From the NCBI GenBank assembly GCA_015179125.1, contig WHVA01000170.1, positions 1 to 64,000 of the forward strand: a DNA stretch of 64,000 nucleotides. Direction: 5' to 3'. Both the position numbers and the translations under genes were made by a program. Under the pieces are notes generated by a model. It saw only the letters and a list, made by a program, of their open reading frames with translations. It was not told the DNA's origin and made no database searches. The stretch is from Gautieria morchelliformis (lineage: Eukaryota > Basidiomycota > Agaricomycetes > Gomphales > Gomphaceae). Positions 45,315 to 56,299 of the stretch are shown here, piece by piece. How positions within the stretch are numbered: position 1 is the first letter of the stretch; every line of letters starts with the position of its first letter.

Positions 45315-46431
45315 ATGGACCCCATCCCTCCTGCTACTTTCTATGGTAACCTAATGTCAACCCCAGGCTCAGATGCCATGATTGACCCCGTGCTCCTTGG
45401 CAACACAACCAACGTGTCATATCCACCCAGCACTACCGTGTCTGCTCTACCAGTTGCTCCCCCTTTGAGATCTACCTTGGAATCCATGGGCTCCACAGCA
45501 CGGAAGGGTCCCGAGGAATTCTCTCTGAAAGACCTTGAGCAGCTCCTGTGTGTGGTCATTGACATCAACCCCTATGGCACTGCGCAACAAGATCGGTGAG
45601 CAGGTGGCCAGGTCAGTCCAGGATAAGGGCCATTGTTTGAACAGAGATGTGGATACTCTGAAGAACAAGGTAGGATCAATCCTGGCATGGGTGGAAGTAA
45701 GTCCAAACAGTTACTTTCTCTGAATGCGCAAGAACTGACATATATGCACCCTGGGAAAGGGGGGAAAAAGACTTCAGTTTGCTCTCCACTTGGTGGGGAG
45801 CTAGGACGTGACCCGTTGGCATTTGCCTTGCTCTCCGGCAAACTGGATGCGATCCAACACCTGAAACAAATAGCGAAGGACACTTGTGAGGAGGAGAGGG
45901 AGCAAGCTAAAGAGGTAAGTCTGGTGGTATGTGTATATTATAGTACTCACATGTATGCAGGGCGAGAAGGCATCCCAGGCAGCAGGGGAGTCCCTGCGGC
46001 TCGGGATGATGACTGGTCGCCAAGGCCACACTAAACGAGCATGCAGGCCTGCATCTTCCAATTCAGACAGTGGGAAGGAGAATCATACTAGGCTTTCCCC
46101 CAGAACACCAGAATCCGGGTGTGTTGGATCAAAACAGACACATCTGACAAGCTTGAGCCATGCTAATACGTCCAAGGAGATTGCGAAGATGGTGTGAATG
46201 ATGGAGAAGAATGAGGAGCGGGAGGTGAAGAAGGAAGAGTATATAATGGAGTTATGGACGAGGCTCTTGGCTCATCAGGACTGGGTGCTTGAAATGCACG
46301 ACTGCGTCATCCAAATGCAGGAGCGCACATCCAACATGCTCCTGGACAGATTGCGGCAGGGATTGCTTAATGTAAAGGATGTCAATCTTAGGACCTTGTA
46401 TCACAAGGGCACTGCAGAAATTGACCAATGA
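45315..46431 (+). pseudogene. SANT/Myb-like protein of a Harbinger-type unit, with LTR-encoded tail
   Basis: Start MDPIPPATFYGNLMSTPGSD. A SANT/MADF-like helix region EFSLKDLEQLLCVVIDINPY is followed out of frame by ALRNKIGEQVARSVQDKGHC and RDVDTLKNKVGSILAWVE. The frame change near 45572 looks like a 2-bp loss in CCCTAT-GGCACTG. Later exons: DPLAFALLSGKLDAIQHLKQIAKDTCEEE (donor GTAAGT), GEKASQAAGESLRLGMMTG, a TGA at 46195-46197, then a helical C-terminus (EREVKKEEYIMELWTRLLAHQDWVLEMHDCVIQMQ..RLRQGLLN). A Ty3 LTR begins at 46371, directly after LLN, and adds 19 codons (VKDVNLRTLYHKGTAEIDQ). Past the Ty3 element the host strand continues TTAG, so the original protein ended LLN-stop. Harbinger elements encode such a DNA-binding partner for their transposase. 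Confidence 0.7.
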
Positions 46432-46585
46432 GTGGTATTCTGAATGCTACGTAGTGACAGGTAAGAGTAAGATGCAATGGGAACCGCTGGCCGGTTCCCA
46501 CGCATAAACTATACAGTGGGTCCCTAAGGGGCCCACTGGGATTATGTAATAACTATTGTACATGTAGACACATAGGTGATTTACA
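46371..46585 (-). repeat. 3' LTR of the 46 kb Ty3 element
   Basis: 215 bp, TGTAAAGGATGTC..GTGATTTACA. On the plus strand it supplies the last 19 codons and stop of the SANT-like gene. Confidence 0.92.
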
Positions 46586-46618
46586 CCCTCCCCCTCTATA
46601 GACAACTATAGGGGTCAA

Positions 46619-48096
46619 CTACGACTCATAGAGGTCATCCATAATGGAGTCCTCTAGAGTGGCCGATACGATGACGTCATCATCGTACAGGGCCGGTGGA
46701 GCGCGTGACTCCTCCGGGGGCACCTCTGCGTCATCGGTGGTGATTGGGTGAGGCTGGTCAGCCTTACCACTAGCGGCGGTATCCGCTTGGGTGATGAGGC
46801 CAGCGTCCTCATGGAGCATGGCCTCAACGGCCAGGTCCTCAGTCTGAGGAGGGGGCTGGAAGTGCGCCAGCTCTTGGTCGAGCTGAGTGTGAGTGAGGGG
46901 TCGCAGCACCGCGTCCCTCACATGGCTGGTCTGGAGGACCTTTTGTTGGCCCTTGTGGGCGGCAGCACTGAATGCCGCACGTGTGATGCTGCGTTGAACA
47001 TAGTGTTCAATGCATGCCACTCGCTCGCAAGTGACCCCCACGTAATGGGCCAACCATCTCGCAATCTCGGCGAGGGGGATGTCGGGGCCAGCTCGGTCCC
47101 CCACGGGGAATGGGCCCGTGATGGAGAGCCGCAGGGTGGTGCTCTGAGGCGTCAGCACTTCCCTGGCATCGACGAGGCTCGACCATTGGTCTGTCGAGCC
47201 GAATAGGTCGAGTAGCCTCGCCCTGAGAGGTGATGTGACCCCTTTGACCTGGGGCGCAAGGGCCTTCAACCACATCCAGACGTCCATGTCGTCTAGGTTG
47301 AAGGTGCCATCCGCATTGTCACGGATGGCTGATGGGATTCCTTCAGGGTTGTGTATCCAACCCTTTAGGATGGCCGCGATATCGTGCAGGGTACCGCCTG
47401 CTATCACGAGACAATCCCTTTGGGATTGCGAGCGCGTTGTTCGCGCTCGATGTGTTTAAATACGCCGATCATCTCATGTGTACGCGCGAGCTGTGGTGTT
47501 TCTTTTGCCCACACTAGGAGTTCGACGAAGCGTGGGTCGTCGAGCAGGCAGACATCGTACCATTGAGTATGATGCTGTTGGGCCTTCCCTACCGGCCGTG
47601 GTAGGAGGCCCGTCTCGGAGATTGGTGGATCTCCGAGTGGGATGAGCGTCCCCTCCCCCGGGTAGGGAGGGTGAACTATCCCCGTCGGTGGAGGCAGGGC
47701 CACGCCAGGCCCGATGTACTGGGCCTTGACCTGTGCTATCCGCCGTTGAAGGGCAGAGTCGTTGACAGTGTGCGACGATGACGCCACTAGGTAAGCACTA
47801 ATCGCGCTTTCCCTCGCAATGGCTAGCCCATTGACGGTGTTGGGGGTGCCGCACAATTTCTTGCGCTTTTTCTTTGGCTGCTCTGCCAGCTGCTGTGCAC
47901 TTTCCGGGTCGTACGTCTTCCAGACAGACGAGTCTGACTCCCATCCTTCTGGGACGCCGTACACAGAGTCGGAAGGCGCACTATGCCCTTCCGTCGTTGT
48001 CGGGGTCAGGGTCAGTGCCGACAATCGGGATGCTAGCCCCGATGTTGGGCACGCCGGCAAAGGCGCCGTCGCGCGAGGTGATGATGGCCCGGCCAC
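46619..48096 (-). pseudogene. Accessory ORF downstream of integrase
   Basis: Two frames that were once one: the first ends LVWAKETPQLARTHEMIGVF..RNPKGIV, the second continues IAGGTLHDIAAILKGWIHNPEGIP. They are separated by an apparent 2-bp insertion at about 47407. Other blocks: AESAISAYLVASS-type helix, VWMWLKALAPQ, LFGSTDQWSSLVDAREVL and LAEIARWLAHYVGVTCERV. The (D)PRFVELLVWAKETP..KGIV..L.GW motif is common in hypothetical proteins of Agaricomycete genomes; here it lies inside a Ty3 element between pol and the 3' LTR. Function unknown. It is not recognisable as an envelope protein: no signal peptide or membrane segment. Confidence 0.65.
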
Positions 48097-48629
48097 TGGG
48101 TCCGTAGCCGGGTCATGTCATGGCCTTTTTGAGGCAGCGTGGGCGAACTTGAGCTGGAGCTGGGCTGCGCTCAGCTGCTCCTCGAGCTCTTTTATTTTGG
48201 CACACTCGGCTTCGAGTGCATCATCGTGGTCTTCAACCACGCGTTCCAACTCCTTGACCTCTTTTTTGAGGTCATGGATGTCCCGGAGGAGCTCTTCTCA
48301 CGTGTCACACGTGATGTCTCCGTCCCACAATTTGACCTTGCGGGTGCCTGTCACGGCCCTTAAGTGCGCAGTGTAGTCCACGCACGTTGCGCAATCGTCT
48401 GGGTGGACGATGGCGAGGGCGTCCTCCCATCCCACGATCATCCAGTGCTCCTGGTCTACTGGAGCATGGAGAATATCTGCGGCCCCCTGTCTCGGGGCTG
48501 TTGCTCACATTGTGGACGTTGATGGATCAACGTCCATCCCATCTTTGGGGGGCATCATCTTCGTGGGGATGATGGTGGTTAGCTTCCAAGAAGCGATGCG
48601 CCCTCGGAAAGATCCGAGGTGAAAATTTA

Positions 48630-51600
48630 ACCGCGCCATGACCGGCACGTCACGTGGTCTGCACGTGACAGATGCGTCTAGCGGCGTCTGGGGAGGTCGC
48701 GTGGCTTGCTCACCCCCCGAAGCTCTAGATAGCTATCTAGGGCTTCAAGGTCCTTGCAGGATGACATGGGTTCCCATGTCACGTCGCCTAGGGTCAATGG
48801 ACCTGGAACTCCAGGTCCATCGAGTTTATCCATCGATGTGCGATAATCTCATTGACAAGCCACTCCTCTTCGTCATTCACTCCGAAGTCATAAAATGACT
48901 TGGCCTCACGACGAGGGAACAATTCGTCATTGTTAGCCTCGTATCGCCATATGAGGCTTGAATGGAAGACCGGTGAAATGCGACGGCTTTTCAGCTCGTC
49001 AGGAAGATCAAGGGTCACCGTCGAGGCGTCGTTGTGAGCCTCGACGATGCGGTATGGTCCGATGTACCACGGGACTAGTTTTCTGGCTCTTCCTTTCGGG
49101 AGAGTTAGGTTTTGTGTTGAAAGGTAGACGCGGTCATTGGCCGCGTACCTGTCGCTCGCCATACATTTCTTGTTTGCATGAAACATTTGCGTCACTCGAT
49201 GCTCTATGATTGCATCGTGTGCCGCCATCAGGTTCCATTTTGCCTGATGTGCAAACCGGGCTACCCCCTTGAACGGGGTGTCCACAGCTATGGGGAGGTC
49301 TATCCGTGGCATATAGCCGTTGTTCAGCTCGAAAGGTGCGAACCCTGTGGTCGCGCTGACGTTGCTGTTGAGGGCGACCTCAACCATTGGGCATTTCAAT
49401 GCCCAGTCCTTCTGATCGTCTCTGACGACCGCGCGCAATATCTGGCCGATCGAGCGGTTTGCCCGCTCGGTGGCTCCATCCATTTGGGGATGGAAGGCAG
49501 TTGACATGAGGAGCTTAGTCCCCATGAGTCGCTGTAGTTCACCCCAGAAGATCGACGTGAACTTCGAGTCTCTGTCCGAGACGATGGAGTCGGGAACTCC
49601 GTGGAGTCAAACAACCTCCTTCAGAAACAGCCAGGCTACTCCCTTGGCTGACACGCTCGTCGTGGTTGGTACGAGGTGTACGAGCGACATTAGTCGGTCA
49701 ATGACTACCATCAGGTAGTCACAGTCATTGGATTTGGGCAGGGGCCCCATGAAGTCAATGCCAATCGACTGCCACGGCCTATCCGGAATGGGTAGGCTGT
49801 GTAGTAGGCCTTTGGGCCGTTGTGGTCCGGTTTTCGTCATCTGACACCTCGCGCACGATATGCAGAACGCTTCTATATCTGGGCTCATGCCCAGCCACCA
49901 ATATGCTCTTCGAACGTAATTTGAAGTCTTCAGCGTAGTGGCCGACTATCTGATGTGCCCGATCGATGATGATTTCAATCAGCCTTCTTCCCCCTTGAAG
50001 AACAGAGCGGGGGACGGCAATGACATCTCTTTTGAGCTGGTTCTTAGTCCAGATCAGCCCGTCCCAGATCCCAAATCTCGGGTGCACGTCCAGGTGCACC
50101 ATGATCTTTGTGAACATGGTGTCCCTGTGGTACGCGTCTCGTAGGACCTTAGACAGGTCTACACCTTGCTCAATGACCTGGTGCAGGGGTGCGCCATCAT
50201 TTCCTGCGGCGATGACTCTGATGTCATCATCATCGTCGTCGCGTGACGTGGCGATGTTCATGGGCTCTGGTGAGCCCTCGTTTAATGCGGCGGATTCCGT
50301 TACTCTCACCTCTGTCTTCTCAGCGAGGCGTTTAGAGCGTCTTGTCCCCGCTGTTCGCAGCTTGATATACTGGTCGGTGGGCAATAACTCACTGTCCGGG
50401 TCTAAACGCGCATCTGCGTTCACGAAGACGTGGTCCGGGTGATTGTCATCACTCGTGTTGTTCTCGTAGTAGCGCGACAGGCAGTCCGCTACCTTGTTCT
50501 CTACACCGTCAACATGAATGGTGTTGAAATTGAACCGGGAGAGAAACTCCCACCATCTGACCTGGCGGTCAGATAGGCTCTTCTGGGTCTCGAAGTACTC
50601 GAGCCCTTTGTGGTCTGTGACGAGGGTGAACCTTCGCCCCAGCAGTTTGTCCTCCCATTTCATGAGAGCCTTGAGCACCGCGATCGTCTCGTGCTCGTGA
50701 GTCCGGTAGTGTTGCTGAGCAACGCTGAACTTCTTTGACAAGAAGCCGGCAGGTCGACAGGTTTTCCAGTCAGGACCTTGGCCGTAGACTGCACAGACAC
50801 CGGCTTTTGACCCGTCGGTGATCACCCAGATCAGCTCTGGGCACCTTGCGTCTACTGGACACAGGATCGGGGCCTTAAAGGCCAATGCCTTAATGCTTTG
50901 CCAGCATTTGTCTAATAGTGGAGTCCATTCAAATGGACGGTTATTATGCGCACAGCCCGATAGTGGGGTGGTATATGTGCTAACATCTGGCATGTAGTGT
51001 GCCAGATACTGTACCAGCCCAAGGAAACGCTGGACGTTGTTGAACATCCGTGGCCTACGCCACTCGTGGATACGTTGCATCTTGTCCTCATCAGCATGTA
51101 CCCCTCGGCCATCGATGATATGGTGAGGCACTCCATTCGGATGGAATAGAGGTCCACCTTTTTCTTGCTCAGAAAAAGGTGATTCTTCCTCAGTCTGTCC
51201 AAGACGATGTAGAGGTGCTCTTCATGCTCTTGTATTGAGAGCGAGAATATGAAGATGTCGTCCATGTATACATGGACGAAGTGACCTATGCAGTCGCGGA
51301 AAATGGCTGTCATCAGCCGTTGGAATGTTGATGGGGCAATACAGTCCCCCATCTGGCTCCTGAAGGTGCCAAGGATCGTGGCAAAGGCAGTCTTTGCTAC
51401 ATGCTCCGGATGGATCTGGATCTGCTCGTATGCTTCTGACATATCAAGTTTTGTTTGATATCGACAGCAAGCCATGTCGCTGCGGATGATATCCTGATCC
51501 GGGAAGGGTGTGACATCCTTCACCGTGTTCTCATTCTGCTGGCGCAGATCGAAGACGGTTCGCAATGTACCGTTCTTCTTCGGCACACACAGCATGGGCA

Positions 51601-52430
51601 TGGCCTGCTGCGCGACTGCCGGAATCCACCACTTTGCAGTGGTGTATCATTCTATCTTAGCCAACAGTTCCTCTCGGAAGTGTTCGGGGCATTTCAGTAG
51701 TCGATATCGCATGTGCTTGTTGGGATCGATGAGGTTGATCTCTTGGTTGATCTCCCATAGTGGCGGGAGTTCTAATGGAATTCCACTGACTAAGTCAGTG
51801 ATTTGTTCCATCCATTCCTCGTGGAGGCGAGGAAGGTCATCATCCATGAGGATGATGGTGGTGGTTGGCTTAGAAGCCATTAGGCGCTGTGAGCGTCTAT
51901 TAGGTCCCGCGGCGCACAGAACTGCTTTCCTCTTCCCCATCGCTTTCACCGTTAGGTGAGAGCACCTCTCCCTACAGTTGTAGGGTGAGTTCGAGGACAA
52001 GTTGTCCCGCGACTCGTCCTCCTGGCTTCAATGAGCCAGGTGAGGCTTCGGTGCTCGGGTGATCCTGCTCACCCGTGGCCCCTTGTCCTCATTCGTCGAT
52101 CGGTCATCATCGAACGAGACCTTGCCCGTGGGGATCACTTCATTCCCCTTGCGGATCGTCCCTGGGCTCGAGAAGTCCAGGGTTATGCCGAATCTCCTTA
52201 GGTCTACGGCCAAGGTCCTGACTGGAAAACCTGTCAGCCTGCCAGCTTCTTGTCAAATATGGCTTGGGGTGAGCCAATTTCACGCCGGCTTTCGCTAGCA
52301 CAGACTTCTCCGGGTCTGTGTCCGCGGCGTCTGCTAACACCACGCGGATCATCCGTGTGATCCCGTCATACGACTCCATTGGTATGACGTCGGCTTGGTC
52401 AGGGATTCCCTGGCCTTCCGTTGGGGCCAT
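48630..52430 (-). pseudogene. pol: Ty3 Pol of the 46 kb element
   Basis: RT 51601-50912: MPMLCVPKKNGTLRTVFDLR, LDMSEAYEQIQIHPEH and active site HVYMDDIFIF. Then a frame change near 51120 into HHIIDGRGVHADEDKMQRI. RNase H: WVITDGSKAGVCAVYGQG and VTDHKGLEYFETQKSLS. A frame change near 49890 leads into the integrase: ISCARCQMTKTG, GIDFMGPLPKSNDCDYLMVVIDRL, a TGA at 49607-49609, LHGVPDSIVSDRDSKF, STAFHPQMDGATERANR and FELNNGYMP. It ends in a chromodomain-like stretch (EEEWLVNEIIAHRW..VTWEPMSS). The protease zone upstream of 52000 is too degraded to place. Not functional as it stands. Confidence 0.8.
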
Positions 52431-52637
52431 GGATTGCTCACGCGGCTGTGACGCCGCGCGGGGCAGGCTGTTGTATGCCCTGACAGGCCCCGGGCCTGGA
52501 TCGGGCTCGGGCTCGGGAGCATTTTGTGCTCTCGGTTCCAGGGGCGTTTTGTGCCTGGTGTCCCCGGTCAGTCCGGCGTTGCGGATCCGCAGCCTGCTGT
52601 TGTAGGCTGCGCGCGCCTGCCATGCGTCCTGTATGGC

Positions 52638-53697
52638 TCACGTGAGCTGCTCGTCGGGCAGCTGAGCAGTGTGGCTGTGGGCCACTGTTTCTTCAGCGTT
52701 TTTCGCTAGTAGCTCGAGTGCCCACGTGTGGCGGCGTGCGGCTGCGGCTTCTTTACGCTGCCAGTGTGCGACTTTGAGGTCTAAGCTCTCAGTCGTCATT
52801 TCAGAGTCAGGCTCTGAGGTGACCTGTTCCCTAACGATCTGTTGGATCGTCTTACAGCTGTCCGTTGGGGCAGCCGGTTGCTCTTGAGGTTCATTCCTGA
52901 ACCTTATGTCCTGTTCGACCGGGACGGCTGGCGGCGGCATTCGCTGCTTGTCCCGCTCCTTTCGGCGTGGGTTTTCCACGTTGTGACTGTGTTCGTTGGC
53001 TGCGGACTGTCACGAGCTTGGACGAGTTGTGTCGCATTCCCCACGTGGGCGGAGGGCTTTCTGGACGTCCTCCAGCGTGGCTGCGTCTTGCAGCCTGATC
53101 TCCTCCGCCTGGTGGAGTTCCTTGCCGATTGCTATTAGGGCGGCGGTGGCGTTGTCAAGCTGCAATGCCAGCTGATGGTGCTTGTGGCGCGTCAGCGTGC
53201 TTTGGTGCAGCGCAGCCTGCACCTGTTTGTTCAGGGCCTCTGCCGTCTCGTGGTCGATGGTGTGAGCCCTCGAGCTCTCAACTGGAGCTCGAGTATTCCA
53301 AGCCCTGACCATTGTCTGGGGCTCGTCCTTTTTGCCATCGCCCCCCTTCAGGGACGATCGTCGTCGCTCTACTTCGTGAGCGTCGGTTCGAGTCATGGCT
53401 TTGTGCCCGCCTCGACGTTGTTGCTCTACTGTCTGATGACGGCGAGACTTCTCTGCCCTTTCCTTTCTCTCTGGGCAGAGAGGAATGGGGGGGCGGCGCC
53501 GACTCGTTGCCCGGCGTCATCTCTTCCTCGGCCACACTCGACGAGACATGGTCAGGGTTTTCCTCGTCCTCTACTGGGGGGACGAGGGCGGTGAGATCTA
53601 CGATCTCTCTGTCTTCTATCGTCCTGGACTCTTGGTCCAGGGTAGCGTCAGCCGTCATGTCGCTGGGCTGCACCTGGGGCGTGGACCTCAAGGTCAT
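52638..53697 (-). pseudogene. gag: Gag region of the 46 kb Ty3 element
   Basis: Frame blocks MTLRSTPQVQPSDMTADATL.. (53697 downwards), HEVERRRSSLKGG, AEALNKQVQAALHQSTLTRHKHHQLALQLDNATAAL (helical) and QQIVREQVTSEPDSEMTTESLDLKVAHWQRKEAAAARR. Charged and helical, with stops between blocks; no zinc knuckle seen. Position directly after the 5' LTR is the main reason for the Gag call. Confidence 0.5.
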
Positions 53698-53871
53698 CGC
53701 TCGTGTCCGTCTTCAACTGCGTGGAATCATCATGCTCGCAGCCGACAGTAGAGGGTCTACTGGAGGGTCTCAACAATGTTTAGTCGTCGACACAGCGATC
53801 TTTTTCAAGATTGCTTCGAATCCACTATCGGTTGGTTGCATGGCGATCAACCGCAGGATAGTTCAAAAAGG

Positions 53872-54086
53872 CGTTAAGGATGTCGATCTTAGGAGCTTGT
53901 ATCACAAGGGCACTGCAGAACTTGACCAATGAGTGGTATTCTGAATGCTACGTAGTGACAGGTAAGAGTAAGATGCGATGGGAACCGCTGGCCAGTTCCC
54001 ACGCATAAACTATACAGTGGGTCCCTAAGGGGCCCACTGGGATTATGTAATAACTATTGTACATGTAGACACATAGGTTATTTACA
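53872..54086 (-). repeat. 5' LTR of the 46 kb Ty3 element
   Basis: 215 bp. Differs from 46371-46585 at roughly ten positions that I can see, including the first base (C instead of T, so the LTR ends AACG rather than ACA in element orientation). Confidence 0.9.
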
Positions 54087-54211
54087 CTTAATTAGTGTCT
54101 TAATTGGCATAGTTTTCATTTTCATAGTTCAAATGGCACCTATCTTGATTGTACAAGTGAAAAGTATGGAAAGCACATGGTAATCAGCCAAAAAGAAATT
54201 GCATATATTTT

Positions 54212-54998
54212 TTACGCATGAAAATACTTTTCCAACGTCGGAGGTGGGCATGAGTAACGCTGGGCTGTCTGGTTGGGAGACACACATGCATGGGAATTAG
54301 TGAGTAGCACGGCCACCCTGTATAGCAGGCCGCACGGGTTCCCATGGATCTTCTGCTTCCAGAAACACTGGAGATAGGGCCAGTCCTGCACAACCAATCC
54401 GAACCCGTGTTTCATTAAGATGCGAACCCCTCCTATGGCTGTGTTCCAGGCCTGTTCTTCGCCAGTGAGCTCTCCCACTTCAGAAAAAGGACTTACAACA
54501 AAGGGGCTAACTGCATAAGCTGAATCCCCATACACCTGATAAAACCGGCTCTCTGGGGGATCCCCTTCCTGTGAGTTCTCCTGAATCGCATACCTCTCCA
54601 TCAAATCCAGTAGCCCACTCTCACGCAGGATGCCACTGTCATTCTGCAGTGCGCAATATGGGCCAGCCAGGTGAGCAATTAGACCATTTGGGGTGACAAT
54701 GGCCTGCAACTTCATTCCATGCATTTTTTTGTAGCCTGTGTAAACCAACTCCTGGTGCTCCACAGGCCTGCAAGTTAGCCATATGGTGCAGTCAATAAAC
54801 CCACAGACTGTACATGTTGGAGTCCCAAATTGGTGTAGCGTGGCTGCATACATTTTGAGATTGTCTGGGCTGACAATCCCTTTGTGATCCCATTAAAGCA
54901 GGTGACCCCATCTTGAGTTGATGAAGGATGCGGTCTCATTCACTATCTGTGAGATCGCAGCCGGGGGGCGTGCATACTTGGTGGCCAGCAACCACAGT
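54212..54998 (-). pseudogene. Harbinger-type (DDE_4) transposase, 5' truncated
   Basis: Frame LTLWLLATKYARPPAAISQIVNE, ASFINSRWGHLL, a TAA at 54893-54895, WDHKGIVSPDNLKMYAATLHQFG, then the first catalytic block CGFIDCTIWLTCRPVEHQELVYTGYKKMHGMKLQAIV, LIAHLAGPYCALQNDSGILRESGL (second Asp), YQVYGDSAYAVSPFVVSPF, LTGEEQAWNTAIGGVRILMKHGFG (Glu region displaced) and YRVAVLLTNSHACVSPNQTAQRY..PPPTLEKYF. This is the PIF/Harbinger nuclease pattern. GFID-C-T-I replaces the usual GFIDGTxRxICRP. The N-terminal 100-150 residues are missing; at 54998 unrelated sequence begins. It converges on the SANT-like gene, with about 120 bp between the two stop codons once the Ty3 element is set aside. Confidence 0.78.
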
Positions 54999-55250
54999 GT
55001 CAAGATTGGTTTTTAGGCGTTAGTATCGTGTATTAGCGAACAGAGCGAATGCCCGAATAGCTTGTGCAAATAAGTATGCTGTTTTGGCGAATTCGTGAAC
55101 CAATGAATGTTCACAAGATAAGAGGGTTGCCCAAACGGGGCTCGCCCTATCTACAGTCGTAGCGAAATGGCCCATGGCACTTGACGATCTAATGTGCAAG
55201 TTGTCACGGAAGGGCTGTCTAAGTAGCGACAATCCCTTCGCCAACAGCAC
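54998..55250 (+). pseudogene. DDE transposon fragment joined at a shared 37-bp motif
   Basis: TGTCAAGATTGG.TTTTAGGCGTTA.TATCGTGTATTAG then GCGAACAGAGCGAATGCCCGAATAGCTTGTGC, matching the inverted 29583-29500 (start of the transposase fragment there). The similarity fades after about 55070; the remainder has no recognised motif. Confidence 0.5.
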
Positions 55251-55264
55251 AGAAAATAGTTCAA

Positions 55265-56290
55265 AGGCTAAGGTAATGAAGATGAAGTATGAGAACTCAC
55301 CAGTGATGCCTAAGTCTTCTGCTGGTCGAAGATAGAAATCTCCCAGAGAAGGCTTAAGATGATGATCACAGCGAGGTCAAGTTTGCACAAGATGGACGAC
55401 GTATGATAATTGAACTGGAGAATATACATGTGAATGTAAACTACTTATATCGAATGCTCGTAAGGCATCAGCTAATAGGAAAGAGGCCGTCGCGAGTCAG
55501 GGTTGGATAGGGGTGCGCAGTCATGATACTAAGTAGATGGAATAAACATACAATAGAGTGAGGGAAGAGTGCGAACATGAAACGATGGAGAGTAAAGGTG
55601 GCAAAGGTATTCATGTACAAAACCATGTCTGGGGACCCGCATACATGTACAAAACCATGTCTGGGGACCCGCATACATGCTACCCTGCACGGACTCTTCG
55701 TCTACTGGGTTGATCCCGCACGACCTACGGAAGGGACGTCCTGCGAACACACTTTGGCCATATGAACAACCAAAGGGGTTGAATTAAGAAGATGATGGGG
55801 TTAGTGATGAACCATCGTGCCGGGTAAATGGTATTGATCGTATTTGATGGCGTGCCTGCTGGCGAAATGCACGAGCAGCGAATAGTGGTTCGGAGAAATG
55901 CGAGGAAGGGTGAATGGGAATGACATAGGGGAGAAGTGGTTGAAGTGGAGGGCAAAGCCGAGCGAACAAGGGGGAGGAGTGGTGAAAGGGGAAATGGGGA
56001 TAACAAGGTCCAGAAAATACACAAGTCATGACAGTCCAATCATAGGAACACCATCGAAAGAGGGTTGAGAAGAGGAGGTGATAGGCCCAGCGATGACTGC
56101 TAAGTTAGTTCAGGGATGTCAATCGTGCTTCGACAGCGTGGCCATGGTAACTGGCGCAAACAGCGAGGATCAGTTGCCGAACACAGCAAGGGCAATCGGA
56201 ACGAACACGAAGGTGGAGTGAGAACTAGGAGAACAGAGCATCTGAGTATGGGAAATAAACGCGTCATGACACACAGATCCTCTGGGCTGC
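55265..56290 (+). repeat. Dispersed non-coding repeat (copy 2 and partial copy 3)
   Basis: 55265-56035 matches 21240-22000. 56040-56110 starts a further partial copy (AGGAACACC-AAAG-GGGTTGA, GAGGTGATAGGCCCAGCGATGA). A 34-bp tandem duplication (GTACAAAACCATGTCTGGGG.., 55612 and 55646) is private to this copy. Confidence 0.6.
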
Positions 56291-56299
56291 AAAGCCGTG

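Larger units (their letters stand above)
46371..54086 (-). mobile_element. Complete Ty3/gypsy element with extra ORF
   Basis: 7716 bp with 215-bp LTRs (46371-46585 and 53872-54086) and target duplication CTTAA (46366-46370, 54087-54091). A polypurine tract (AGAGGGGGAGGG in element orientation) abuts the 3' LTR. Order on the minus strand: Gag-like, protease/RT/RNase H, integrase and chromodomain-like end, then an additional ORF between integrase and 3' LTR. The LTRs differ at several bases, so it is older than the 22163 element. It sits at the stop codon of the SANT-like gene. Confidence 0.92.

Noticed and set aside
46619-48096. Envelope gene of the Ty3 element
   Set aside because: Position fits, but there is no signal peptide, membrane segment or cysteine pattern.
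52438-53932. Plus-strand open frames across the Ty3 Gag region
   Set aside because: They are antisense to a GC-rich retroelement gene and have no recognisable motif.
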